A program made the translations under genes and the position numbers. From positions 1 to 64,000 of the forward strand of contig JAOPGA020000791.1 in NCBI GenBank assembly GCA_026419775.2: 64,000 nt of DNA. The letters are read 5' to 3'. The notes under the pieces are model-generated. The model saw only the letters and a program-made list of their open reading frames with translations. It did no database searches and was not told the DNA's origin. The stretch comes from Acrasis kona. Lineage: Eukaryota > Heterolobosea > Eutetramitea > Acrasida > Acrasidae. Shown one piece after another: positions 42,563 through 53,364 of this stretch (positions within the stretch are counted from its first letter, which is position 1; every line of letters begins with the position of its first letter).

Positions 42563-43721
42563 GACATTTAAGTATAAGTTTTTAAAAATTGTTAAAATAA
42601 ATTGTTTCACGTTACTTTTCACTTTTTTCATGAATGTTTGCATCGGATTTTTATCCTCCACCATTTCATGGCACTAGCCTATCGCTTTGGTTATCTTGGT
42701 AGACTTGTGTATTGGCCTTATTAATAGTTTTTGAATTTTAAAATCTTACCTGAAATTCAAACAAGTAACGATACATTTCTTCTCAAGTTCCGCAATTATG
42801 AGGTGGTTGGAGTATTGTGAATTTCGATATTGTCATTTTACAAAATGTATGACCACCCAAATACAGTTGACTGCGTCCACAAGTTCACCTCCAGCATGTA
42901 TTTTGTAGATCGCCTTAAATTCTTACAAAAATTGTGATTCACCAATTAAATATCATAGATTCATGACGGATTTTTGTTAAAATTTTCCTTGTCCGTTATT
43001 CACTTTATATATTCGCTGTAAACGGAGTTAGAGAAGGTATAAATTTTATCACTCCGATCTGTAATCACAAACTCCAACGAAAACAATGTCAGATAACACC
43101 AACCATGTTTACACGCAAGAGTTCCAGGACTCTCAGTCCAACCAAGAAGATCAACGTGCCCTCAAGTTTAGAACCACAGCTCCCCTAGCAGCAATTTTTG
43201 CTTACGAAAACATACCAATACCATACCGATACCAAAACACTACGAAAATATAGAGGACATAAAATTAAAGGTTTGGGGCGATTTCGATGTGGGGCGATCT
43301 AGTGTGTAATCGGGACGTTTTCGGGTGCATTATGGTATGTATGATTTCAAGGCGAATACGGACTGTACAAGGTGGTGGTGCATTGATATTGATTTAACAA
43401 GAGTAAAACAGGTCATCATTTAGGAAAAACTATTGTTTTTTTATTTTTCTTCCTCATCTCATCTTCTTCGCCAGTCTCTCCTTGCTTTTTTGTATTATCT
43501 ATGCACTTCTTATATGAAACTCCTTAGATGCCCCTGCATTCTGTTCTCTACATCAACTGCAGCAAGTAAATGTATGTTGTTTGAGAGGAGCTGATGTTTT
43601 GATTGGTGAAACAATGTTACCATGTAACGAAAAACAAATTGTATAATTCTATCAATCACATGTAATGTAGATGGTACGGATTGATCAGAAGCATCTTTAT
43701 CACAGATTTGCTTTCTTTTGT
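42563..43721. other. Intergenic interval before the mobile-element island
   Basis: About 1.16 kb. A TATA-like GGTATAAATTT at about 43046 is followed 40 bp later by a small ORF beginning ATG at 43087 (MSDNTNHVYTQEF, about 35 codons). It may be a short gene or the first exon of one cut off by the adjacent element, and I cannot decide. Nothing else is recognised. Confidence 0.35.
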
Positions 43722-43725
43722 CCTT

Positions 43726-43751
43726 AACGATATATTTGTTATTTTCGGACC
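43726..43751 (+). repeat. Left 26-bp terminal inverted repeat of the DUF7869-like transposon
   Basis: Begins AACGATATATTTG and ends CGGACC. It is the exact reverse complement of 47288-47313. Confidence 0.9.
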
Positions 43752-43789
43752 AAACTTGAAAAATCGACCCTTTTGATAAAAACAAAAAT

Positions 43790-46209
43790 TTATTGAAGTA
43801 GAAGTGTGTCAAAAATATCTTCATCATCCGATTCTGATGCCTCATCACTATCTGACCAGTCCTCCTCAATGGCATCACCATCCGAGTCTTGGTCATACTC
43901 CATTTCACCGTACAATTCTTCCTGCCTTGTGGACCTTGTTGATGGAGCGGTGTTTTCCTCACCTAAAAGACCCTCATTATCGGTTTGAATATATTCTGGA
44001 TCCTCCATATCATCAATATCGTAAATTTCAAGTACGGATGCCATCAATTGTGTTTGTCTGAAGCGCTTACGTTCATCAATTTTATTTTGAATGTTTTTTA
44101 AACAGCGCTTATCAATCTTCTTGTTGTTCTTTCTCAGTGTTATCCTCTCGATTAATACATCCAACGTTTGAATTGTCTTGGTTGTTGGGTTTTTCTTTTT
44201 ACGGCTCCAAGTTAATGTATATGGGTTGTCATCTTCTGAAATAGCCATTGCGGAAGGTTTCACCTCAATTGTTGGGCCGTTAATTTTTATTACTTGACAA
44301 ACTTCAAAAAATGGNGGTGATGGCAGCCATGATATACAAAAATCTCCTTCTTGTAAGCCACTACCACTCAAATGGTTAGTGCGAGGTACGACTTCTACCG
44401 TTAGCCTTTCAACGTTTTCATCTTCATCTTGGTTGGCTACAACAATATTTTCGTAAAGGTGAGGGAGATTCCAGATATTAGGGTTTAATGGATTGGAGTC
44501 CATGAATGCCATACCACGCGAATCAATTATTTTATTAATCCACTCCAAGTCCTCCTCTGACATTCTATTACCAATTTTTGGGACCCAATGTCTTTGAAGA
44601 GCTTCTATAAACCTTGCGTCAATCAATTCAGGATCTACAAGTTCAGGCACTCCAGTTGGCATTTCTTTAAAAATATGGTAGCCCAAATTGGGTTTGAGTG
44701 GATCAGGACCATGCCATTCTCTGTTTTTTGAACGGTACTCTTTCACCCACATTCCAACACTATTGGTTTCATCTATCGCAAATCTGAATGAATGCATTTT
44801 AAAATGACCCTTCAACCAAAAGATTTTAGGATCCAACCACTTCTTAAAGTCCAGCACCTTGTTCATAAGGGTGACGGATGGTCTTGTTTCTGGTGCAGTA
44901 TACATTGTATCAATTTTATTAATAAAGTCAGGAAGAGAGTATACAGAGNTTTTTCGGCACCAGATCTCCCATGTACTGAACATCTGATCAATATCTTCAT
45001 GGGTGTGTCCTGCACACATCGTAGAAAATTCAACCTCCTTAAACCATCCAAACATAGGTACACATTTATTTGTTGTGGCATTGTCACCTTGTACATGTAA
45101 TGATGGTGGCAACTTCTTCCTTTCACCAATTTCTAATATGTGGTAGAATAAAGCTGTCATGACTATATTGGGATCATTTTTGAACATTGGGAGCATTGTT
45201 CGTAGTTGACGAATTTGTTCACCATGATTTATTATCCCCTCCATTGACACAGGTAGTGGCAATACTCTACTCACGGACTTGGGTGCCTTAAAGATTGTTG
45301 GAATGGTAAGACACTTTGGTGCATCTATAATTAACGACATGTATTCAGATGGACATTGTCTAGATTTTAATCTGCTTTATGAAGCTTAGTGTGCCTGACC
45401 ATTTTATGCTTGACAAGGTCCCTATCATACCTTGTTTTTGCAGTGTTTCTTTCATTCAAGAGTTTATAACATTCGTTGCACGAACCTAAGCAAGAATCTT
45501 TTGGCCGACGAACGTTTGGAAAATGTTTAACAATCATCACACAAAATGCAGGATATTCATATACATCTTTTTCAGCCAGGTCCTCCATATCAGCCTTATA
45601 CATTTTCCAAACATTTAACCACGTAAGAAACATTGATAGATGGACTTCATCACAGTTAGACATCAGGTCTCTATAGGCCTCAACAAATGTGACAAACCAG
45701 GAATGGGCTAATTCAAACTTTCTTGATGTACGGACGGAACCAAGATTTGCATGTTCTGGAATTGTTGTGCCTTCAATAAAATGTCTTCTTGCAATTCGCA
45801 CNTTGTGTTTTGAAATACCATATATGTCCCTCCATGCTTGAGCACATACACTTCTGCCCTTGATGTGGTAATTAATGGCCAATTCTTTTTTAGTTTTTTT
45901 ATTAGAGCATGCCCCATGTATGAAATGTACAATAAATTCAGTACGTTCTCTCTCATTCATGTCAGCCATGATTGACTGAATATCAGCAATCTCGCAGACG
46001 CTAAAGTGGTCAGTACATGCTTGGCTGCAGCAAGCCTTCTCAAGCTTTTTCTTTATATTGGAAGGGTCTAGAAGTGTTCTCTGCTTCTTCCTAATTTTTT
46101 GTTNTGCTGTTCTGACTTTCCTCTTTGTTACTGAGTACTTTCTGGTTGCCTTCTCAACAGAGACTTTCATAGACTGTATCAAAGAAGAAAATGTACTTGG
46201 TGCGCTCAT
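43790..46209 (-). pseudogene. DUF7869-like transposase, interrupted by a frameshift
   Basis: The N-terminal part runs from ATG 46209 to a TAA at 45367. The C-terminal part is open from about 45363 and ends at 43790. A single-base change near 45370 would join them, and no in-frame intron was found. The first part has a basic head, a Cys motif (CCSQAC...C), GISKH, and a Cys cluster (CLGSCNEC). The second part has the features of an RNase H-like catalytic core: a strand with Asp (SLIIDAPK), LHVQGDN, and GHTHEDIDQMF, which supplies further acidic residues. This order is shared with DUF7869 proteins. The tail is acidic. If the shift is real in this copy, transposition would need another copy or frameshifting. 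Three N bases fall in the coding region. Confidence 0.75.
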
Positions 46210-46325
46210 GTATTGGTGTTTTAAAAAATAACATTGAAGAAGTCGGAATTGGATTGAATTTATCAGGTAAAAGGAAGAAGGTTTTCCTTTATTTCTCAAG
46301 TAAAACTTCTAACACAAATAAAAAA

Positions 46326-47057
46326 ATGACTTCAACAAACGGTTTCAAGTACTTTGACAAAAAGCTTGATTTGAAGGATGGCTCTACATTTTATTCTGGT
46401 CTTCAAAATGAGATCACTGAACAGTCTGTAGCCTCAGGGAACATTATTGACCTGAAGAACAGGGGTGGCCGTAACCTTGTCCTTGGAATAAAAAAGTACA
46501 CAGATAAAGAGAGCCCCATATTAGTTTGTGTAAACTCTGATAATCTGGCATCTGGTGATGGAGATGAAGTACTAGAGGTTGGGTTTGATTATTTTGAGAA
46601 GTCTTTGTCAAACACCCCTTCCGAAAATGACCAAGGTATGGTATTGGCTGCTGAGACTTGGTTGAGCAACTTCNAAAAACAAAACCGAATTGATGAGGTG
46701 GTAGAAGAAGAGCCTAACACAAGAAAGCGGACGCGCTCCCGGACGTTGCAGGCAAAACCTACAGTTGATGAAGAACCANATCCACCAAAGCGACCAAAGC
46801 AAACAGTGTGCGACGGAACTTGCAAGAAGGGTAAGGACGCCAAAAAGAAATTGGAAGCAGCAAGTGCGGAATTAAAGACTCTTNGGAAAGAAAAGAAGAT
46901 TGATGGTGCTCATATAGGAGATTTAAGCTGCCAAGTCCAATCACTTAAAGAAGACCTGAGGAAAAGTACAAGTGAGGCACAGCATCACAAAAATGAGTCT
47001 AGTACCTTGAAGGCAAAAACTGTAGAGCTTGAGAAGAAGATTAAAGACTTTAATTAG
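46326..47057 (+). CDS. Accessory coiled-coil protein of the DUF7869-like transposon
   Basis: A 243-aa ORF from ATG 46326, divergent from the transposase. The N-terminal half (about 1-110) is globular-looking (FKYFDKKLDLKDGSTFYSG). It is followed by an acidic-basic linker with two likely nuclear localisation signals (RKRTRSR, PPKRPK), a CDGTC pair, and a C-terminal coiled coil of about 85 residues. Three N bases occur within it. Its constant place inside the terminal repeats implies it belongs to the element, perhaps as a DNA-binding or targeting partner. No homologue is recognised. Confidence 0.65.
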   Translation: MTSTNGFKYFDKKLDLKDGSTFYSGLQNEITEQSVASGNIIDLKNRGGRNLVLGIKKYTDKESPILVCVNSDNLASGDGDEVLEVGFDYFEKSLSNTPSENDQGMVLAAETWLSNFXKQNRIDEVVEEEPNTRKRTRSRTLQAKPTVDEEPXPPKRPKQTVCDGTCKKGKDAKKKLEAASAELKTLXKEKKIDGAHIGDLSCQVQSLKEDLRKSTSEAQHHKNESSTLKAKTVELEKKIKDFN

Positions 47058-47287
47058 AAACACTATTTTGCTCATCAAGAGCGTCCATGTGGTGTTATCA
47101 GCCATCATCCATACCACCCTAGTGAACTTAACCAAAGGTATGATCATGGGCACTATTATATACACGTCCCTTGTCGCGACTCTATGTGCCATTATACAAG
47201 ACACTTGTATTAAATAAATAATATTTTTATTAAACAACCCGACTTGAATTAAGCTTCAACCAACCCAAAAAATCGATCCAAACACAA

Positions 47288-47313
47288 GGTCCGAAAATAA
47301 CAAATATATCGTT
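47288..47313 (-). repeat. Right 26-bp terminal inverted repeat of the DUF7869-like transposon
   Basis: Reads GGTCCG...TATATCGTT on the plus strand, exactly complementary to 43726-43751. Confidence 0.9.
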
Positions 47314-48694
47314 CCTTTGTGTGCTCAAGGTGCTGGAGACTGTGAGAGGATGTTCTTAATGTGAATTTAAAAGTTTGTATAACTCATTTAATAACAGTGT
47401 AGAATATGACTTTTACTCAAAATTTATCCTCAATACATTGTTGTTCTACGTCATGTCAATTATGTACAAAAATGTGTAAACTACCTTAATTGTTCATATA
47501 ACTCCGATCGTGTGGACAGTAAATGATTGAAGACTCCAAGTCAGGGAAATTGAACAACTTTTAAGTTAGCAGTTGGGACTTTGGCAATGTTTGAGGCTTT
47601 GGTACGTTCTTGTGGTTGGGCATGTTTGATATCAATTCGGCACCTGTATCGATGAAGTACTTGAAGCATTATATGAATTGCAACTAACAGCAAATCATTG
47701 TTGGTGTTACCTTCGGGCTGTGTCTTTGTCAAAAGATTTTCTATTCAATCAACCAACAATTCATCCAATGACAAACGTATATTTGTTGTAAATCAAGCAA
47801 TGAACAAAGTTTGGCAAGGACCAGGCGAAGGAAAGTGCATTCATGCGTAACGTAATAACAATTTCTTAGGGGAAGCTGCACGTGTTTGAGGGAGGATTCA
47901 AACTTGAACTTGCCACTATGATAAAATTAAGTTCAGTTCATACATTTCTGTCTCAACCAACTATTCTGATAGCACTTTTGACTGTAGGTTGGTTATGATA
48001 AGGTTAGAAGCATGGTGTCGTGACTTCATGTTTAAATTGAATGTCTTAAGACTTTTAGTCAACCAATAAATGATGATACAAATGTTAGATGAAGGATGCA
48101 AGGAAGTTTGCTTCAGAAAGGCAGAGTCGGACATGAATAGAAAGTGCAGCGGCGCGTTGCATATGGGGAAGTCTCTAAAAGCAATAATGGCTTATCTGAA
48201 GATGATAATTTGTATGGTGACTAATTTGGAAGATCGGGTTCTCTAAAGTCTCTACATTAAATTAGAATAGCAATGAAAATGAGAATTAAGACAACAATGT
48301 CTGTGACAACAGTGGAATTGAGGGAGATCTTGAGAGTCATTAAGAAGCACACAAACATCTTAATAAAGACTGGAACACTATTGTTTTAATTTTGTTCAAA
48401 TTCTAAGTTTATAATCTTAAATGCGAGATAACACTTGGTGTATAAGAATAAAGGTTGTTGAAACTCACGCCCGGTTTTTGATAAAATTGTGTGCTTTTGT
48501 TATGTTTTTGTAGTTAAACAGCTGGAGGTGATATCGGTATATTTTGGGTGGAAAAGTTAGTGGTAGATAAGTGGGCTTACTTTGTAGTGTTCTCGGTCCA
48601 TTATGGTGAGTGGTGATATTGGTGTATTTTGGGGGTAAATAAATTTTGGGTAGATTAGTGTAATTTTGTAGTAAATCCGGGCAAGTGCGATTAG
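47314..48694. other. AT-rich spacer in the accessory island
   Basis: About 1.4 kb without a recognisable gene. From 48520 to 48670 several GGTGATAT(C/T)GGTGTATTTTGGG-like phrases recur (48526, 48610), perhaps the 5' end of the adjacent Harbinger-type element, but I could not find its inverted repeats. Confidence 0.4.
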
Positions 48695-48988
48695 GTGTAT
48701 CAAAAAACTCTGCTAGGGAGTCCTGATTGGGACAAAGTTTTAGATGATCAGTGGATCGCGGTAGTGCAATGTCCTCTTTGCAAACAGGAAACCCATGCTG
48801 AGATGATCGATCAGCATGTTGTATCATGCGCTTTTGCCGAATCTGACTATCTCGGAAAGGCAGTCAAATGCCCCACCTGCTCTAGCCTCAAGTCGGAAAT
48901 AATCAAGAAGAACTGCAAGATTGAGCATCTAAAAGAGACAATCGCTACATTAAAAGCTACAATCGCAGACTGCAAGTCCCCGCAGTGA
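48695..48988 (+). CDS. Short zinc-finger ORF or exon of the Harbinger-type element
   Basis: About 97 residues are open, starting after an acceptor-like TTAG at 48694 rather than at an ATG. A C-x2-C-x11-H-x4-C pattern (CPLCKQET...HVVSC) and a CPTC pair are followed by a coiled-coil-like tail. Its end overlaps the start of the next frame by a few bases, so the two may have been one protein before a frameshift, or be joined by splicing. Confidence 0.45.
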   Translation: MYQKTLLGSPDWDKVLDDQWIAVVQCPLCKQETHAEMIDQHVVSCAFAESDYLGKAVKCPTCSSLKSEIIKKNCKIEHLKETIATLKATIADCKSPQ

Positions 48989-49014
48989 AATCCTCAGCAA
49001 AGTCCCCAGCAAAG

Positions 49015-49590
49015 ATGTCATCAGTTGGAAAAAGAAAAAGAGCCAAGAAAGAAGACTCGGACTTCGACGATGAAGACGACTCAGAGGACGACTACAAGAA
49101 GATTGAAGGAACTGGAGTTGGACAGGAGTTCCCTTTCAACCAGGAGTCGTACGCTACTGCCCCAAACAATCGTAAGTCAGTAACTTTGGAACCACCCAAG
49201 TGCTTGCTAATGAACTGTGAAAAACCCAAGAACAGTAAGTATGGTGCAGTGGTGTCCTTTAGAGCCAAGCAGGTGCATCTTTGTGATCCAGTCCACCACC
49301 ACAAATCAATGGTAACCAGACAAGAGGTGAATGAGAAGTACAAGAGTTACTGTGTTGCATGGCCTCATGACAAACCCCCTACTACTAAATGCCATTATTG
49401 TGCATCGCCATCTCATGACTTCTTAAATGTTAGAGCTAGGACCGGAGCAAGTCATCTTGCGTTCTTCTGTAAGAAAAAATGTGTTGTAAAATGGTTCACC
49501 AACATCAGCGCAACCAAATGGCAGAACTGGGTCAACAACAAGACGAATGACAGCATTGTAGATATCGAAGCAGAGATCAGCGATGAGTAA
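49015..49590 (+). CDS. Cysteine-rich nuclear protein of the Harbinger-type element
   Basis: A 191-aa ORF from ATG 49015; the same frame is open from 48985. A basic NLS (KRKRAKK) and an acidic run precede a region with paired Cys and His (CLLMNC, CDPVHHH, CHYC, CKKKC), probably two zinc-binding units. It lies 70 bp upstream of the transposase frame on the same strand. Harbinger elements usually carry a second gene for a Myb-like DNA-binding protein. This one is not Myb-like, so its role is only inferred from position. Confidence 0.5.
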   Translation: MSSVGKRKRAKKEDSDFDDEDDSEDDYKKIEGTGVGQEFPFNQESYATAPNNRKSVTLEPPKCLLMNCEKPKNSKYGAVVSFRAKQVHLCDPVHHHKSMVTRQEVNEKYKSYCVAWPHDKPPTTKCHYCASPSHDFLNVRARTGASHLAFFCKKKCVVKWFTNISATKWQNWVNNKTNDSIVDIEAEISDE

Positions 49591-49662
49591 TTAAATGAAA
49601 TTTGAGCACTTGGGTGGCTTCTCTCTAATACTTCTCTAACAAATTTAAATGTCTATCAGAAT

Positions 49663-50511
49663 TTGTTTCTTTTGCCCACTGTACTTGCAGCACTTATAGG
49701 AATAACTTACAATGATTTCTCAGTGCTTCTAAAGATGGTGTACATTAGCTTGCGAGATTGCAAAGTTACTCGCCGTCCTGTAGATTTAATCGAAAATTCT
49801 GATGGAAAGGCAGGTAGAGGTTGGCTGTTAGATGTCAGAAGCTATTTGTTATCAACTTTAATTTATCTAAGGCAGTATCCAAGTGATGATTTGATGGCTT
49901 TCCTGTTTGGACTTGCTCGGAACACCATGTCTGGCATTCGCGCCCTTCATAAAGTATTACAAAAATATATCTTTCTACCACCAAGAGAGGTACGCAATCA
50001 TGCGTCTGTCAAGTTCTATAGAAGATTGATAGCAGTGGTCTGTGATGGAGCAAAGCAAGAATGTCAAACACTGTCTGATAAAAAGCAAGAGAAAGTTGTG
50101 TACAGCCCAAAAAAGAAGAAGCATACATTTACCTTGCTTGTTTGTGTTTCTCCAGATGGCGACCCATACCGCATTTCATCCAGCTACAATGGATCGACTT
50201 CAGATTTGGAGATATTTAAGTTTCAAGAGAACTGCATTGATAGAGAACTTGACGCTGACGAGGCTATAGCGTTTGATGGTGGATTTAATGGAACTGAAAA
50301 ATTATATATCTTTATCGTTCCTTTCCAGACACCAAAGGGAGTCAGGTTATACAATGAAGAAAAGGAGTTCAACAACAAATTTAAAGCAGTATGTATTGTA
50401 GTAGAGAATGTCATTGGCCAAGTACAAAAGTTTTGAATCTGCAAGATGGTTTTTAGATCTGACCTTAGTGACATAGATGTTGCACAACATGTGTTAGGTA
50501 GTGTGTGCTAG
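49663..50511 (+). pseudogene. Harbinger-type transposase (DDE_Tnp_4) with an internal stop
   Basis: An open frame of 257 residues carries the DDE_Tnp_4 signature: AVVCDGAKQECQ (first Asp), YSPKKKKHTFTLLVCVSPDG, SSYNGSTSDLEI (second Asp), AFDGGF and VENVIGQVQKF (Glu). After QKF comes TGA at 50434-50436, yet the same frame continues as ICKMVFRSDL...AQHVLGSVC to a TAG at 50511, just as intact family members continue. The TGA is therefore a nonsense mutation in a conserved place, not the natural end. No ATG start is evident; the 5' exon may be spliced from the upstream ORF. The enzyme would cut and paste the element. Confidence 0.8.
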
Positions 50512-51966
50512 CCTTAACAAACTATTTAAAAACAGAGCTTGCAAAGACTATATTTGATTGAGTATCGAGTGCTGAAAATATGATAAAATTTTCACTGTTT
50601 TATTGCATTGCTGGTTTTATCTTTTTTTTTGTTTGTTTTAAAATTGATCACAAATTTCTAGTAAACCCTTCACGCATTGCACTTGTGGACGTGACCAAGT
50701 CCGGGGAAACTTTTTTCTAAAAATTTTGACCGATTTTTGCTTGTAAATTTCTGAGAATTTCTGAGAATTTTAAGAACGAAAATTTACACTTAAGGCTTTT
50801 CGGAATGAATGTGTTTAACCTCGAAAACCGCCAATAAATCTTCATGTTTTCTACAAACGATCAAATGTCTTGGAAAATCACGTGAAAAATACAGAAAAAC
50901 CACAAAAAATATCAAAAAACTGCGGATCAACGGAAATTGGATATTGAACAATGCTTTTATTATCTATTGTAAAGGTCTGGTTGGACCGGCATCACAAACT
51001 TATTCACTAAACTAGCCGCGATGACCCACAACTTATGATGCTCCCTTTGTACTTCCTTGATATCTGTTTTATACAACCTATAAATGTACTTACAGACTTT
51101 CCACATTTTAATGTACATAATTGTGTTTTCAACAATTATTTTAATGTTTTTAAATTCCTTGTTGAACTGCTTTTGTTCTCATTTAACTGTACAGTACTGT
51201 CAGGGTAAGGGAATGTTACTCTTGAATAGTCATGTTGGAGTCCACAAGGCTTGTGAGTGAGAGGTCACGCTCAACATCTTTTAATAATTTCTCAAAGTCA
51301 CTACAAGACAAGCTTATAATATTCATGAACAAGGATGGATATAAAAACAAAACAGAAAACAAATCTATTACAGTTAGTATTATTTTAATTAAAGTGCTGA
51401 CATCATCCTGCCTCTACTTGTCTGCAAATAAAGTATTTAAGGTATATAAGAGGTCTTTGGCTGGTCCTTTTGATGGTTTGGTACCTGCTTTCTTTACGTA
51501 CTCTTTCCATTCTGTTAATTTTATTGATAATGCCATGTGTCTTAACAGGCACACCAAAGAGCAGAAATCCAAGCTATTAATATCTGGTACATATCTTGGC
51601 TTTACTGTGAGATCTTTTCTTGCTTTATTTTTTTTGCAACACACACAATTAGATGTACCATTCTCTTGTTTGTTATTAGACTCTGTGTCAGTGCCATTAT
51701 CCTCAACAAGCTATTGGTAGTGCTTTGTAAGCGCCTCAAGCATCGATTGTTCTTGAAAGTGAGAGACTCTACATACCTTTGACACAGTTCCACAGATGTT
51801 AACAATTACATTTTCCTTGTTATTCTATGGCTTAGTTGGATTACATATCGGTATTAATTGTACCATTGCTTTTCTACAGACTTTTGAATTGCAGACAGGG
51901 GGGCAGGATTTCATGTCATGTAGCACACATTCCAACTGCTTACTGATGGGCTTCTTGCTGTTGTAG
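50512..51966. other. Spacer with a decayed ORF
   Basis: Mostly AT-rich. On the minus strand, 51805-51232 contains a broken coding stretch: one frame reads TLNTLFADK upstream to CCKKNKARKDL, and the frame before it is interrupted by a TAG near 51717 (NNKQENGTSNC precedes CVCC). It looks like the remains of a mobile-element protein with a CxxC motif, but I cannot name it. TTTCTGAGAA repeats at 50750-50770 are short. Confidence 0.35.
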
Positions 51967-52037
51967 GGGGAATCCGGGTCTACACAATAAGACTCTAACC
52001 TTAATTAACCATATTCGTAATTCTCCGGAATGCGGAA

Positions 52038-52077
52038 ACTCTAAGAATATATTTGGAGACTCTAAGAATATATTTGG
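52038..52077 (+). repeat. 21-bp tandem duplication near the MULE-1 left end
   Basis: ACTCTAAGAATATATTTGG occurs at 52038-52056 and again at 52059-52077. It could form a subterminal transposase-binding repeat. Confidence 0.8.
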
Positions 52078-52849
52078 TAAAATCTATTTATTTTTACTTC
52101 TCCTCTTCCTTACTGAAGACCAACTAGATGAAGATGAAGTCTGACATCTCTCCTTCATTTACGTCATATGCACGGAAGTTCAATGTTGTTCTNCTTCTTG
52201 CTTCTCTACTGATAAGCGTAGGGCTCTCTGCAATCATGCGAAGCATTCTTGACTCTGAAATTGGCTGTCCAATACTTTCAGGAACCGTTCCATTCTCAGG
52301 AGTTGCTATGTTCTTCTTCCTCNTCTTTCTTGTTTTTATTGGTGTTGTTCCAATAGGTGATGATTGTATTGCTGAACTGCTTCCAACATCATTTGAGAAG
52401 CCAATTAAATCATCAGTCCTACAAGGAGTGAACACAGGTGGTGTGTGGAACTAGCTCAGGAGATTGCTGAGGTGTTGTAGGTTGTGGTGTTACAGGTTGC
52501 TGTACTGATACTTCAAACTGCCCAGGCCATGTTCCTCATAGTAATTTGTGAAGTTCAAATACCTCTCTTCTTGAGTGTATGGCCCAACTTCAGAGTTGAC
52601 ACGTGAGTTTTNGTTTGCCGACGATAAAAGGGACTCTAACGACGAACCATAATCATTCCCAAGCGAATCAAGATCGCCTCGGTCAACTGCAAGCTTTAAC
52701 GACTTGATGTAATCGAAGAGCAACGCAAGTTGCATTTCATTTTCAGGCAGCTGGTGGATTTGCTTTATTGTATCCGGTGCTCTACCATCATTGTAATACC
52801 ATTTCTCCCTTCTTCATTTGGCGTCTGCTATACGCTTCGCCTCCGTTCT

Positions 52850-52866
52850 ATTACGGTAAGTTGTTC
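52850..52866 (+). repeat. Left 17-bp target-site duplication of the inserted LINE
   Basis: ATTACGGTAAGTTGTTC, repeated exactly at 53348-53364 on the other side of the LINE. Confidence 0.85.
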
Positions 52867-53347
52867 GAACATGAGGACCAATCCCATGTTCTTTTAAATT
52901 GTCGCAGAAACTTGCCATACACATATGATGCAATGCGATCAATTAATGAACTGATTCGCAGCAACATGCTGCCAGGTTCACTTATAAAGGGCTCATTTAA
53001 ATTCTGGGGTCTTCCATTTACACTGTACCAGAGTGGTTTTGATTTTGACGAACATCCTATGACTGACAGGCGTAAAGCTACTATTTATGCTAGTCTACTT
53101 GGTTACATTAGTATGGATGTAGTTAAGCGTTTTTCTAGTAAGATACCAGTCAAAAAGCCACTCCAAGTGTTGAGGAAGATATCAACCATTTTGATGGAGA
53201 CCTCTTACTCCATCTGGCACGCGCGTTGCGCAACACACGCCATCAAATCCGCCAAGCTAGGCGGGCCTTCGGCTGTATAGAGTCATTTATAAATATGTAA
53301 ATTTATTCTAATAAAGCTTTTCGCAGAATGCGATTTATACAAAAAAA
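52867..53347 (+). mobile_element. 5'-truncated LINE insertion
   Basis: About 480 bp between identical 17-bp duplications (52850-52866 and 53348-53364). The open frame encodes the end of a LINE protein (EDQSHVLLNC, MTDRRKATIYASLLGYI, LMETSYSIWHARC) and stops at 53280. A 3' UTR with AATAAAGCTTTTCGCAGAATG and a short A-run follows. Truncation at the 5' end, a tail at the 3' end and a clean target duplication mark target-primed reverse transcription. The intact frame and perfect duplication make it younger than the MULE it interrupts. Confidence 0.88.
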
Positions 53348-53364
53348 ATTACGGTAAGTTGTTC
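53348..53364 (+). repeat. Right 17-bp target-site duplication of the inserted LINE
   Basis: Exact copy of 52850-52866, directly after the A-rich LINE tail. Confidence 0.85.

Larger units (their letters stand above)
43726..47313. mobile_element. Complete DNA transposon with DUF7869-like transposase
   Basis: The element is 3,588 bp and is bounded by perfect 26-bp inverted repeats. A CCTT flanks both ends (43722-43725 and 47314-47317) and is a candidate 4-bp target duplication. It carries two divergent genes: a transposase on the minus strand, in two frames, and a 243-aa coiled-coil protein on the plus strand, 116 bp apart start to start. Seven of the window's N bases lie inside, which suggests collapsed or mixed copies and hence a multicopy family. 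The transposase type resembles proteins with the DUF7869 domain found in many animal and protist genomes. I do not know of a named superfamily with this exact layout. Confidence 0.8.

Noticed and set aside
42900-43300. The small ORF at 43087 as a confident gene
   Set aside because: It is only about 35 codons with no recognisable domain; it is mentioned only within the intergenic entry.
45364-45405. A 40-nt intron joining the two transposase frames
   Set aside because: The only GT-AG pair of suitable length (GTCAGG...TCTAG) leads directly into a stop codon, so a frameshift is the better explanation.
50434-50436. TGA codons inside transposon frames (here and near 52790) as a sign of a TGA-reassigned genetic code
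   Set aside because: Several host genes, such as the S1/P1 fusion and the 21672-23706 gene, end in TGA at sensible places, and both cases are in decayed mobile elements.
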